NCBI GenBank assembly: GCA_032622095.1
Contig: CP136061.1
Coordinates: 217,960,373 to 218,024,372, forward strand
DNA length: 64,000 nucleotides
Source: Siphonodentalium dalli
Taxonomy: Eukaryota; Mollusca; Scaphopoda; Gadilida; Siphonodentaliidae
Direction: 5' to 3'
Shown one piece after another: positions 12,426 to 23,556 of this stretch. Position 1 is the first letter of the stretch. Each line of letters starts with the position of its first letter. A program made the position numbers and the translations under genes. The notes under the pieces are model-generated. The model was not told where the DNA came from and searched no databases. It saw only the letters and a list, made by a program, of their open reading frames with translations.

Positions 12426-12900
12426 CATACTCGTATTTAAATTCGCGAAGTACTATTGTTCGCGCATGTGCAGTGTTTGTAGTTGTTAATTCGCGCGCTT
12501 TGAATTCGCACAACTTTGCGTGGGATGTAGAACGTACAGCGAGCAAAACATAGCTGTTAGTTTTACGGTTGTGGTTATTAACTGGTTATTTTTTAAATAT
12601 TCTTGTTCCAAAACTAATCAAAATAGTTATTGGCATCATTTGCCCGAAATAGGACGACATATATATAAGCTCATATATGTAAAATGAACTAACGACCATG
12701 CGAAAAGGATATAGTAGCCGCTACTGATTTCAGAAATGTCAACACGTATAGTTTAAATCTGAGAAATTTACATGCATACAAGAGTAATTTACATGCATAT
12801 GACTCATTGGACATAAACTGAAGTTTTTGAGTACTATTATTTTTCATTCAGCACACATACGGGTACGCGAAAAATACTACTGCGCAAATTTAAATGCGTC
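12426..12900. mobile_element. Small inverted-repeat element (MITE-like)
   Basis: CGTATTTAAATTCGCGAAGT near 12431 pairs imperfectly with CGCAAATTTAAATGCG near 12884 and with the adjacent GCGAAAAATACTACTG. This gives diverged arms of about 50-60 bp around a 360 bp core. Related TTTAAATACGAG sequence recurs at 16590-16606. Family unknown. Confidence 0.5.
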
Positions 12901-13534
12901 CTTTCTGATGATTGTAATTCCCGCGTCGGGTAACCGAATCACGATAACCGTGATAATGCGACGACTGACGTAATAGTCCAGTGCATTTAGCAAAAAAACA
13001 ACCCGGAACTAATTGCTGCAATAATGACACAAACCCTCCATAAACAACATACTAAAATCAGCAAAAATCGGAAAAGGGGAAAGTAGTAAAATTCGTGAAA
13101 TAAATTTTGGAAAATTTGGTTCAATCATCAATTTATGCATTTTCGGAGATGTTTATCAAGAATTCACAATGACAAGACCTTCAAATATAATGTCGATTTT
13201 GTTGACCTCACTTTCCTGATTCCAAATTCGTAATGTAATTTTCGAGTTGTGTGCCTTCAAAAACGGGGGTTTACCTGATTTCGGTGCCACAATTTCACAG
13301 AATGAGCCCAATTTGTGTTCTATTAATTACCTCACTCGATTATACACACATGATTAATTTGTGCATCTATGATAAAGACAAAAATATGCTCAAATAAAAT
13401 GTGTGTTCCATTGTAGAGTCAAAGCCAAATTTGCCTCTGACACATACTTCGAGTGAAGAAATGCAATATTTGAGTTCATGTAACTCAACAATAAATTGAT
13501 ATTCATACGCCTTGATTTCCTGATAACCTTTTAA

Positions 13535-14014
13535 AGGTACTCAATCCGATAAAACTCCTCTCAATTACTATTTCAATGGCTTCAGGGGTCAAAAATATTT
13601 GATTCGAGTCGAGGAAGTCGCCCATCAAAGCTCAGATTTGTTAGATATCGATTTTAGAAATCTATTATTTTTCATTATCGGGAATACTTTCTGGCCCATA
13701 ACTCAGTCAAAATTGCGTTATTATTACCACTTGATTTTAGAGTTATCCATCCTTGTCTGTTTGAATAGATTTTGGTGTACACATCCCGAGCAGATTACGG
13801 CAGTTGAAGGCAATTATTAGTACTCATCTCGAGTAAATAACAAATTTCAAAAATCAATATCTAATAACTCTGAGCTTTGTTTGATGGGTTCCTCGATTCG
13901 AATCAAATACTTTTTACCCCCAAAGCCAAAGAAATAGTAATATAGGACCCTCTGATCGGATTGTTGTTGTTGGAATCTGTTGAGATGGGGACCCTCTGTT
14001 CGGATTGAGTACCT
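13535..14014. mobile_element. TTAA MITE, AGGTACTCAATCCGA termini
   Basis: The element begins AGGTACTCAATCCGA and ends with its exact complement, flanked by TTAA at 13531-13534 and 14015-14018. Inner arms pair imperfectly (CCATCAAAGCTCAGATTTGTTAG with CTAATAACTCTGAGCTTTG). A solo related end is at 24998-25060. TTAA duplication with purine-purine termini fits a non-autonomous Kolobok-type element. Confidence 0.85.
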
Positions 14015-14274
14015 TTAAGAAGTATACTCGATTGGTCGAATTGTAAAGGAATTAACAAAACAGTATTGAAGAAAATCAACTTATTCTTAGTGTTCACTTG
14101 TTTCCAAAAAAAAGAGCCATTTTTAGGCATTTTTGTCCATTCCAAACAGGTTTTGGGGCATAAACAGAAAATGAAAGTGTCAATGACACTGTAGCTCAAC
14201 TTAGGTAGGGGAATAATTTAATGGTTGACAGTAAATGGAGGAATAGGAAAGGTGCTAATTGAAATGTCTAACCT

Positions 14275-15600
14275 GTGCCAAAGGGTTTAGTTATGCAAAG
14301 AGTAAAATCCAAGATGGCTGCTGGTGGCCATGTTTTTTTTTGGCCATTTGACTCGAAAATCACTCGTTCCCATCTACGTATTATTGTTAACATCCATGAC
14401 AAATTTCATAAAGATCTGACCAAAGCTACGACCTGTAGCCCGCGCCAAATGATATAGTCATGCAAAGAGTAAAATCCAAGATGGCTGCTGGCGGCCACGT
14501 TTTTCAGTCGAACGACCCCAAAATGACTCGTTCCCATCTATATGTCATTGTTAACATCCATGACAAATTCCATGAAGTTCCGACCAAAGCTACGACCTGT
14601 AGCCCGTGCCAAAGGATTTAGTCATGCAAAAAGTAAAATCCAAGATGGCTGCTGGCGGCCATGTATTTTGGCCGAACGACCCCAAAATCACTCGTTCCCA
14701 TCTACATGTCAATATTAACATCTGTGACATATTTCATGATGATCAGACGAACAGTACGACCTGTAGCCCGCGCCAATGGATTGAAATTTGAAATCCAAGA
14801 TGGCCACCAGCGGCCATGTTTTTCGGCCGAACGACCCCAAAATGACTCGTTCCCATCTACATGTCATTGTTAACATCCATGACAAATTTCACGAAGTGCC
14901 GACCAAAGCTATGACCTGTAGCCCGTGCCAAAGGATTTAGTCATGCAAAGAGTACAATCCAAGATGGCTGCTGGCGGCCATGTTTTTTGGCCGAACGACC
15001 CCAAAATCACTCGTTCCATCTACATGTCAATATTAACATTTATGACATATTTCATGATGATCAAACGAACAGTATGACATGTAGCCCGCGCCAATGGATT
15101 GAAATATGAAATCCAAGATGGCTGCCAGCGGCCATGTTTTTAGGCCGAACGACCACAAAATGACTCGTTCCCATCTACATGCCAATGGCAACATTCATGA
15201 CAAATTTCATAAACATCGGACCAAAGGTACGACCTGTAGCCCGCGCCAAAGGATTTAGTCATGCAAAGAGTAAAATCCAAGATGGCTGCTGGCAGCCATC
15301 TTTTTCGGCCGAACGACACCAAAATGACTCGTTCCCATCTACATGTCATTGTTAACATCAATGACAAATTTCATGAAGTTCCGACCAAAGCTACAACCTG
15401 TAGCCCGCGCCAAAGGATTCAGTCATGCAAAGAGTAAAATCCAAGATGGCTGCTGGCGGCCATGTTTTTTGGCCGAACGACCCCAAAATCACTCGTTCCC
15501 ATCTACATGTCAATATTAACATCTATGACAAATTTCATGAAGTTCCGACCAAAGGTACGACCTGTAGCCCGCGCCAAAGGAAATTGTTGACGGACACACG
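14275..15600 (+). repeat. 160-165 bp tandem array, 8 units
   Basis: AAATCCAAGATGGCTGCTGG (or GGCCACC/GGCTGCC variants) recurs near 14305, 14475, 14637, 14795, 14957, 15110, 15272 and 15438. Each is followed by TTTTTxGGCCGAACGACCCCA, ACTCGTTCCCATCTA, TTAACATC..GACA..TTTCAT and ACGACCTGTAGCCCGCGCCAA. A shorter cousin array is at 21020-21680. The array ends in GGACGACGGACG, similar to the end of the other satellite-like family at 26160 and 29170. Confidence 0.9.
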
Positions 15601-16708
15601 CACACACGGACGACGGACGCCAAACCATGGCAATAGCTCAAACTTACAAAGTAATTTGAGCTAAAAAACAATGGGTGTTTACATGTGTATAATTATTTGA
15701 ACTGTCCTCCCAGAACACTGAATTCTTGAAGTATTAACCATACATCGGAGTAATTTCCCGAAAGATGAGTGAAATCCTGAGACATTGATTGATATAACCA
15801 TTGAAATGCTATTTTCTCAACAAAACAAAAAATTATTTCAGAGGAAAGATCAAATAAATTTAAACAGTAAACTTTCATACACCTTTACAAATTGACAAAA
15901 ACGCCACACAAAGAGCATTTTCGGAAAAGAAGCTATCTTAGAGTTCACAGGATCATAATTTAATTTTCTTCACAAATGTATTTAAAAAGTCCTTCACAAT
16001 TTGTTTACACTAATATTCTTAAAAGGTGAAAGGTTATGAATAAAAGTAGAGCATAGGATATTAATTTAATTGAGTTAAATAACATCAAATATGGCATTTC
16101 ATCACACGAGTTCTGTGTCAGAAGCAAATTTGAAACACACATTTTGTTTGAGAATATTTTCTTCTTCTTAATCCTAGATGCACAAATTAATCATTTTTTG
16201 TGTATAATCTAATAATTTTTGTGTATAAACTTATGAGGAAATTACTAAAACAGTGAAATTGCCATTCATTTAGCGCTAGTTTAAAAAAAAAAAAATTAAC
16301 AATACCATATGGCATTTGGCTCATTCTGAGAAATTGAGGTTCAGAAATCAGGTAAAAAAGGGACATGATATTTGTACGACTTTTGAATTTGAAATTTTTC
16401 TATACATCCGTGAAAATCCGTAAATTGATGATTTGACAAAATTTTCCCAAATTTTTTCACGAAATTCACCAATTTCTCTTTTTATGATTTTTAGTATGTT
16501 ATTTATGGAGGGTTTATGTACCTATTACGGCAAAAACAAATTCTGTTGTTCAGAGTAAAACTATAAATGCACTGGACTGCGCTAATTTAAATACGAGTAA
16601 GAAGTTAAACAGATAGTCTTTTCCGATGATTGTAATTCCCACGTGCAAACAACGAGTTACCTGGTCGCGAAATGCCCAATAATGCGCAGCGACCACGGCC
16701 GTAAGATG

Positions 16709-18703
16709 TTAAACATCTACTAAATCAAATCCCGCCGTTCTTGCACTGGTTCGGTGCTCTTCTGATACATAGCTACCAATGATCGAAGACGACAGAACTT
16801 TTAGAAGACTACCAGTTGGAGGACGAATATAACAGCCCAGGTCGAGACAGTATCTGTACACTCTTGGATTCCCCTTGCGGGGTTTTGCCATAACACATAT
16901 CACCAATATCTTACTTCTAGACAGACCCTTTGAACAACCAGCACATTTCGGAAGAACCCCACGTTGATGCGTACCATCATATACATCCAGGTATGCTTTA
17001 CCAAAACGAACTTCAGTCCTGAAGTTTTGTAACGTAAATTTCTTTCTCGTTTCCACTCGTCCTGATTTACAATATCTTCTCTCGTGTTTATAGCGGGTTA
17101 CAGACGTCTTGTACATTTTACCACAGAATGTACAAGGGAAACGATTGTTTTTTTGCATAAATTCACTTCTTGTTTCCACACTGGCATTTCTTGTTTCCAC
17201 ACTGGCATTTGTGTTTTTGGCAGCTCGTCCTGATTTACAATATTTTCTCTCATGGATACGGCGGCTAGCAGACGTCTTGTATGTTTTACCACAGAATGTA
17301 CACATGGAACTACCGTTTTTTGACGTAAGTTTCTTTCTTGTTTCCACATTTGTGTTGCTGGCCGCTGATTTACAATATTTTCTCTCATGCATATAGCGGG
17401 TAAGAGAATTCTTGTATGTTTTACCACAGAATGTACACAGGGAACTACTTTCACGATGGACATAGAGCATGTGTTTCCGTACTCCTGACTGTGAGAAAAA
17501 ACTCCGACCACAAACATGACATAAATGCGACCTAATCTTTCCTACATGACTCTTACACGTATTGTTCTCATGGAACCAGCGCGAGGGATACGACTTGAAA
17601 ACAAGGCCACAATATTTACAGAGATTTTTGTTTTCGCGTTTTTCTGTAGACTTTGACCGATGCGAAATACCCTCTCGCGTCCTACACCAGCGTTTCTCGT
17701 GAATGTAGACAATCTCTGGCGATTTGAACGCCATACCGCACGACTTACAGGTGAATTTCTTTTCACCATGCACGTACCTGTGACGTGTTAGCGCATTTGG
17801 TCTGATGAAACTCATACCACATATAGAACAAACGTGTGCTCGATCCGTGGAATGGACATACTGGTGGTCATTCAACACTTTTTTAGATCGAAATCGTTTC
17901 CCACATGTTTCACATGAGAAATTCCGCTCCCCAGTATGACGAGCCATGTGAGTTTTCAGAGAAAACCGCTGGTTGAAGACTCTTCCACATAAATCACAAC
18001 TCAGCGATTTGCACTTAGAATGGGCTCTCAGGAGACACGGGAAGTCAAACGAACGTTCACACTTAGCACACGTTGTTTCGCTCTTATATCGTTGGTTATA
18101 GTCTTCGTGATTCTCGAAGTCACGCAGTTGTTTCATCACTTTGCAACAATGATCACACTTATACGAAGGAGTCACTGTGTGATTTACATGCATATGCTTC
18201 GTTTTAGAAAGATGGGTTGCAAACACCTTCCGGCAAATATTACATGTTTTACGATGCATTTCTGCGTGTAGTATCAACTCTCCTTGAACGGAAAACGGAG
18301 CTGCACATACATCGCACTTAAACTGAGAGTTAGGATTATGTACGTCAAACTTGTGTAATTCATAATCCTTTAGCTGTTTAAAGATTTTGCCATCTGCACA
18401 TATCCCACAATCAAAAGACGGCGTGACCGTGTGTACATTTATTTTGTGAACCAGCATACTTCGAGTAATGACCTTTGGACATAAGTCACATTTCAGGCCC
18501 CTGTGCACATGTCTGTCGTCTGCTATTTCGGCTATTGTCATACTCTCAGAATGATGCGCAATGGTACTATTTTCTTTGAGTTCAGTCCTAGATACAGTTG
18601 ACAATCCACTGTGCTGTATGTTCTCTTCGTCGTGAGAATTTATAACTAAATATGTCCCGTCAGCTGAATCTGTGATTACGCATGTCTGTTCAGGGTCCGT
18701 CAT
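16709..18703 (-). CDS. Multi-zinc-finger protein, C2H2 and C2HC fingers
   Basis: A 664-residue intronless ORF, probably a nuclear DNA- or protein-binding factor. Fifteen finger-like modules can be read: residues 72-91, 99-122, 130-150, 154-175, 183-203 (degenerate), 212-231, 236-256, 264-284, 292-312, 319-340, 362-383, 395-416, 423-444, 468-489 and 524-545. Canonical C-x2-C-x12-H-x3-H with a TGER linker occurs at 236-312. Five or six fingers (212, 319, 362, 423, 468, 524) end in Cys instead of the last His. The last three share the core CTFCGKxYKxSxxRxxHERxYC and look like recent tandem duplicates, with an internal SVETR repeat at 501-512. After the fingers, residues 553-664 form a non-finger tail with CAGC (587-590), C603, C619 and C624. 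The 127-residue ORF just upstream overlaps its start in another frame and may be its true N terminus. No KRAB, SCAN or BTB domain is visible. Orthology is unknown. Confidence 0.85.
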   Translation of the reverse strand: MTDPEQTCVITDSADGTYLVINSHDEENIQHSGLSTVSRTELKENSTIAHHSESMTIAEIADDRHVHRGLKCDLCPKVITRSMLVHKINVHTVTPSFDCGICADGKIFKQLKDYELHKFDVHNPNSQFKCDVCAAPFSVQGELILHAEMHRKTCNICRKVFATHLSKTKHMHVNHTVTPSYKCDHCCKVMKQLRDFENHEDYNQRYKSETTCAKCERSFDFPCLLRAHSKCKSLSCDLCGRVFNQRFSLKTHMARHTGERNFSCETCGKRFRSKKVLNDHQYVHSTDRAHVCSICGMSFIRPNALTRHRYVHGEKKFTCKSCGMAFKSPEIVYIHEKRWCRTREGISHRSKSTEKRENKNLCKYCGLVFKSYPSRWFHENNTCKSHVGKIRSHLCHVCGRSFFSQSGVRKHMLYVHRESSSLCTFCGKTYKNSLTRYMHERKYCKSAASNTNVETRKKLTSKNGSSMCTFCGKTYKTSASRRIHERKYCKSGRAAKNTNASVETRNASVETRSEFMQKNNRFPCTFCGKMYKTSVTRYKHERRYCKSGRVETRKKFTLQNFRTEVRFGKAYLDVYDGTHQRGVLPKCAGCSKGLSRSKILVICVMAKPRKGNPRVYRYCLDLGCYIRPPTGSLLKVLSSSIIGSYVSEEHRTSARTAGFDLVDV

Positions 18704-19083
18704 GTTTCGTCACTTTGGTCTGCGGTTTCTGAGAGAGCTGAAATGTCTTCAATTGTCAAGAAGTCCTCTCGAGAATTACGATTCTCGTCTGTGTGGAAGG
18801 AATCCACAGCACATGGACACATTTTAGAACTACAGCAACAGAGAGCGACTTGCACACCCTTGTCAACATGTTTCAATTTGATATTATTCTCATTGCCATC
18901 TTGTGCTCTGTCTTTGTTATTTGAAAAGAGTCCACCAGTTGACATCTGCCATAGCGATGGATTCGAAATCGCCAGAGGATACGAAGAATGGGATCGTATA
19001 TGTTGCAAGAGATCTTTCCTGAAGCTAAATTCACTCGAACAGACACCACAAGAGAACATACCTTCCATCGATAATTCAATCAT
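18700..19083 (-). CDS. Upstream ORF with one C2H2 finger (likely 5' part of same gene)
   Basis: A 127-residue ORF starting MIELSMEGMF. It has one classical finger, CGVCSSEFSFRKDLLQHIRSH (about residues 12-32), then a low-complexity region with CCCSSKMC and a Ser/Asp/Glu-rich end. Its TGA overlaps the ATG of the 664-residue ORF as ATGA at 18700-18703, so the two are in different frames with no gap. The acidic character continues across the overlap, suggesting one protein broken by a single-base frameshift (mutation or assembly error). Reinitiation or splicing are alternatives. A GTATGT donor-like site occurs right after the second Met, but joining it to the acceptor-like sites near 18735 still ends at the same TGA. 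Confidence 0.6.
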   Translation of the reverse strand: MIELSMEGMFSCGVCSSEFSFRKDLLQHIRSHSSYPLAISNPSLWQMSTGGLFSNNKDRAQDGNENNIKLKHVDKGVQVALCCCSSKMCPCAVDSFHTDENRNSREDFLTIEDISALSETADQSDET

Positions 19084-19128
19084 TATCTACTACTGTGTGA
19101 TAGCACTCCGATCTCTAACCTGCGCACA

Positions 19129-19145
19129 TCTGAAAAATAATAATA
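19129..19145 (-). promoter_or_regulatory. Candidate 3' splice acceptor upstream of the zinc-finger gene
   Basis: On the minus strand, TTATTATTTTTCAG ends at 19130, 47 nt upstream of the first ATG (19083). This pyrimidine-rich tract followed by CAG fits an acceptor, implying a non-coding first exon at higher coordinates. The predicted exon begins with a four-codon upstream ORF (ATGTGCGCAGGTTAG). Confidence 0.4.
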
Positions 19146-19585
19146 TATAACATTAACCATTTCAGTGCCAGGTCAGATTTTTGTATCAACCCATATACCC
19201 TGTGCCAATGCATTCTCTAATATATGCGAGTCGACCATAAGAGAATGCATTGCCCTAACAATTTTTCATCATTTGTTATTATTTTTTACAATTTTTACAA
19301 TTTTAATAATTTTTTCTTATATTCTTTAACAGACTTATTTTGTAGGTTTAGTGCCAGGGAATCTTACGTTTTTCATGGGCATCAAAATTATTACTATGAA
19401 TGCTTGGTGATAGTTTTGAGTTATAACATGCCCATAAGGTTTTATCCAGTTTGTTTTAAAATTTGCTATAGCATGCTTAAGCATACCCAAAAATAATTCA
19501 ACCCAAAAAAATCTAAAAAATATAATTATTTTTTATTTTTTAATTTGTTTAGGGCCGATTTTACAGACCGTAAATTACGGCCGAA
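19146..19585. other. AT-rich spacer upstream of the zinc-finger gene
   Basis: Poly-T/AT-rich sequence with GAGAATGCATT occurring twice in inverted orientation (near 19210 and 19240). This is where a promoter or first exon of the zinc-finger gene might lie, but no TATA or initiator is convincing. Confidence 0.4.
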
Positions 19586-20030
19586 AGGGTTATTGTACAC
19601 TAAATCTGGCAATTTATGTGACCATCTCCTTTTATACTCAGCATTATATATACAACAAATTAAATGAATGAATTTGAGCCATGGATTAGTGCAAATTACA
19701 CTTGTGTGCTCCCAGTCGACGTAAACATCTCCGTAATAATTATAATATTATTATCAGATGAATTTATATGATATACAGAGTCGAAATTTATGTCGACTGG
19801 TGTGCTCCATGAACGATGCAAACATGGCATTTATAATGAATTTATGACTCCAGCCATTTATTCATTTTCATTATAATTACCATGTTGTTAGCATTGTTCA
19901 TAGAGCAAATAAGTTTATTTTGCACTATTCCATGGCTCAAATTCATTCATTTGTTACATATATATTCTGTTGAGATTTGAGTATAAAAGGAGATGGTCTA
20001 AAATGGCCGGATTTAGTGTACAGTACTCCT
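19586..20030. mobile_element. MITE with AGGAGTACTGTACACTAAATC termini
   Basis: The left end AGGGTTATTGTACACTAAATC is complementary to the right end GATTTAGTGTACAGTACTCCT. Inward, ACCATCTCCTTTTATACTCA pairs with its complement near 19990, and GTCGACTGG/CCAGTCGAC are internal. TTAA is present at the right end (20031-20034); the left copy is degraded to CGAA. A related element is interrupted at 45775/53075. Confidence 0.75.
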
Positions 20031-20034
20031 TTAA

Positions 20035-20886
20035 ACAGTAATATATTGTGTGAATTATAGTATACATAGTTTTTGTGTCTCGAATCTTGCGATCAATGTT
20101 CACAAAACGATTATGCTCGTAACTTTCTATCACCTTACCTGATGAATCTCAAATGCGGCTATAATACTGTCCCGATTATATAGCTAAATATAGTGGAACT
20201 ATACAACTACCAAATTTGACGCGTGTTGTATATTATTCTCACCACCAATGGGATTCGCCATCAGACTCTAGCCAAACATGTAGCTGTCCTCAGACCTCAC
20301 AAAACAATGTCATTCTTGATGTATTTTACATGATATATTACAAACTGAGCGATGGACGAATTATTACTATGAGACTAATTTTTAATTCATTATACTTAAT
20401 ATATACTTTATTTGGCCAAACTTGGTGAATATTATTTGTGTTATGTATATGCCCACAAGGGGACGGCAGGAAGACAGCCATATTTGTTTTCCTATTCCCG
20501 ATAATTCATTGTTGTTAAATTGTATGGTTTAAACATATTTATTCGCCATATATACATATAAATACATACATTCGGGAACGGGATTGAAGAACAAGTGCGG
20601 GCCACTTATATGCTACTTCTCTCCCGATCACCAGACACTCAAGTGAAAAAAAATGAACATGGCGTTGAACAATGATATATGGTATTAAAGTGTATAATGG
20701 TATAGGTTGTTGTTGCTAGTCTCTCACAAATTGTTCGAAATCATATAGTTCGAAAGTATCTTGTTGCTTTAAAGTGTACTGTGCTCATCCATCCTTATAA
20801 CAATGGTAAGGTGGCAGGGCAGTGAATATGTTCCTATAGAGCGTTTATGACTGTTGTCCTGTACTCAGAAATATTATTTTTATTAT
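20035..20886. other. No gene recognised
   Basis: Unremarkable AT-rich sequence. The short ORF at 20216-20428 has no motif. Confidence 0.5.
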
Positions 20887-20924
20887 TTATTGTTTTCCTA
20901 ATAGAATAAACGAGTGCACCGCCC

Positions 20925-21680
20925 AGGGTACCCCCCCCCCCCACCAAGGTTGCGTTCTGTTGAGGTTTATTACTTTTATGAAGATCCATATGAAGTTTGG
21001 TGACGATTGGTTGAGGGATGTGGCTTTGTAGGGTGTGCCAAAGGATTTACTCAGGCCATGAGAAAATCCAAGATGGCCACTGGCAGCCATGTTTTTCAAC
21101 AAATTTCGGAAATAATTGATGGCTCACATTTAGAGTTCACCCCGAAGATCCATACGGAGTTTGGTGATGATCGGATAAGGGACGTGGCCGGTATGATGTG
21201 CCGAAAGATTTAGTCATGCTAAGAACAAAATCCAAGATGGCCACTGACAGCTATGTTTTTTTTTTACGAATTTCGGAAATAACCGATGGCTCCTATCTAG
21301 AGGTCACCCCGGAGATCCATAATGAGTTGGTGATGATCAGATAAGGGTGTTGTATGTATGGTGTGCCAAATGATTTAGTCATGCAAATAGTAAAATCCAA
21401 GATGGCTGCTGACGGCCATGTTTTTCAAATTCGAGAGGCGATTATAAACATGCCTGTAAATTTTCAAAACAATTCTCCAATAAATGCCAGCAGCAGATTG
21501 TGCCGATGGATTCCAATTTGAAATCCAAGATTGCTGCTGCCGGCCATGTTTTTTTTGGACGAATTTCTGAAACAATTCATGGCGCCCATCTAGAGGTCAC
21601 CCCAAAGATCCGTATAGAGATTGGTGATGGTCGGATAAGGGATGGGGCCTGTAGGGTGAGCCAAAGGAAATTGTAAACCC
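20925..21680 (+). repeat. ATGGCxxC tandem array, second locus
   Basis: AAATCCAAGATGGCCACTGG and its variants recur near 21066, 21230, 21393 and 21523, alternating with TTTCGGAAATAA.TGATGGCTC, CCCGAAGATCCATA and TTGGTGATGATCGGATAAGGG. It is related to the 14275-15600 array by the ATGGC motif, the TGCCAAAGGATTTAGTCATGC junction and a CCAAAGGAAATTGT end. Confidence 0.8.
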
Positions 21681-21960
21681 ACGGATGAAATGGTTCCTTC
21701 AGTTAGTCTTCAATTTCAATCTGAATACTCTCAGGTGCGTAACAAAAAATTGTGGTGACATAATAATAGTAAAGGATGGCAATTTCACTCAATGTCTCAA
21801 TGCCAAATAATAGTCACCCTTACTGTTCCAAGACTAACTTGAAGGCTGCAATAGTGCTTGATCGCTAATATCGATGCTTCTTAACATTTGAATACTACTG
21901 AGTTAAACTTAAACGCTTAGTGAAGACCTATTAAGCATTCATGTTTAGTAAGGGTTACAC

Positions 21961-22196
21961 CAGTGAGCACTGAGCACTGTTCCCACGAATACCGACCAGT
22001 CTATTGTAGCCCAATTTGTCTATTATAGACCGATCGGTGGTTCACCAGGCCCTGTTAAATGTCACTTGGAGGCTGGAGCAGTGGCGGAAGATCAGGTCTG
22101 GACCAACCACCAATCGATCTATAGTACTAGTAGCCAAATCAGGCTAAAATAGACCTGGGACTAGACTGATTGGTGTTCCTGGCACAGTGCTCACTG
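21961..22196. mobile_element. 236 bp MITE, CAGTGAGCACTG termini
   Basis: CAGTGAGCACTG at 21961 and CAGTGCTCACTG at 22185-22196 are inverted. Inward, CCGACCAGTCTATTGTAGCC pairs imperfectly with its complement near 22160, and GACCGATCGGTGGTT (22029) with CCAACCACCAATCGATC (22106). A third direct copy of the CAGTCxATTxTAGCCCAATC...GATCGGTGGTTCACC block is at 22288-22345. No clear target duplication. Confidence 0.7.
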
Positions 22197-23555
22197 ATAT
22201 TCTCAGTAAAGTTGAAAGGTAAACTATAGAACATTTTGGAGTGACTCCCCGTATCCCAGATGCATGCAGGCTGTGACAGACTGATCAGTCCATTTTAGCC
22301 CAATCGGGCTATAATAGACCGATCGGTGGTTCACCCAAACTTGGAAGATGGTAGATGCAAACGTGAACGACGGATACCGAGACCACTACTTGAATATTAA
22401 TTCATCAAGGCATTGAAATTGATATTCTGTGTAATTTTATAAATGGTATGTATTCCTTATATCTATTAGGCCTATTTATAGTTTATGTTTTTATTTTATG
22501 CAGTCTAATTAACTTTTTAAATTATTGATCCACAAAAACCTCAAATGTCCCGAAGTTGCATCAAAACACCTACTATCGGGCTCCAAATAACAGTGCAGAC
22601 CCAAATAATAGTGCAGGGGGGAATTCCCTTGAAAGTTAATAAAAGTGCAGACCCATATAATAGTGCAGGGGAACTCTGAGCAAAACATCAACTGTTGTTA
22701 AACAAATTATTTTGATAGCAGGTCAAGTATAGGAGTCAACAAAGTATGTATCATGTGGTGTTTTGGTATGCGATATACTTGAATATTTACATGCATAAAG
22801 TTATCAGTAAGCTCATCATTTTGATATCAGAATCATATAGAAATCTTGAGTTTGTGCTGATTTCAATTTTCATAGCCTCAAAAATAATAAATGTGCAGAC
22901 CCAAATGTCACCCAAATAAGCACTGTGCAGGGGGAAATTTCCCAAGAAAATAATAAACGTGCATGCATGTTTATTTGGAGCCCAAGAGTACATGTAGCAC
23001 AATTGTCTAGTATCGCAAATCAATCACCAGTTAATCAGAGTATTCATTATGCTATAAAGCACATATAACTTATAAGCTGCTTACACATTTTAATTGGAAC
23101 CAGCTGCTTACACTTTTTAGTGTGTTTCAACTTTCAGAACTAAAAAGTTAAATAAAATCAAGAAATTAGTGAATTAAAAAGATTCAAACATTAGAAATGA
23201 TGCATTCCATATCGCAACCCACTGAACCCGGACATATAATATATACCAAATGTCATTAATATTCAATGACACAATAGCGAAAGAGTGTCCAAGTTTGACC
23301 TTTTATTTGGAGCCGGCCTCAGTCTCGGTATACACTAGAACTTACCGTGCTACTACTGATTCTATTCAATCAGCAGTAGCGCCTAATTTGCTCCATTGAC
23401 CTATTAAGTGTTATCTGAACAACCACAAATTTACACTTAAGTGCAAATCATTTGTGCTTAAGTGCAAGTAAAAATTAATATGCATTGATCCCCCTGAATT
23501 AATTTTAAATGGCACGTACAGGCCTAAACACATCACTAAAGTCTATATAGGCCCA
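22197..23555. other. Spacer with GTGCAGACCCAAAT repeats
   Basis: Between 22590 and 22960 the phrase AAT/AAA-GTGCAGACCCA-AAT and GTGCAGGGGGAA recur five or more times in direct orientation. No gene. The remainder is AT-rich. Confidence 0.6.
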
Positions 23556-23556
23556 C

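Larger units (their letters stand above)
12975..16578. mobile_element. 3.6 kb foldback element with tandem-repeat core
   Basis: Left terminus AGTCCAGTGCATTTA (12975) is complementary to the right terminus TAAATGCACTGGACT (16564-16578). Arms remain alignable over several hundred bases, for example CATAAACAACATACTAAAAT with its complement near 16490 and TGATTAATTTGTGCATCTA (13350) with its complement near 16175. The core (14275-15600) is a tandem array. A younger TTAA MITE (13535-14014) is nested in the left arm. No transposase seen. Confidence 0.75.
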
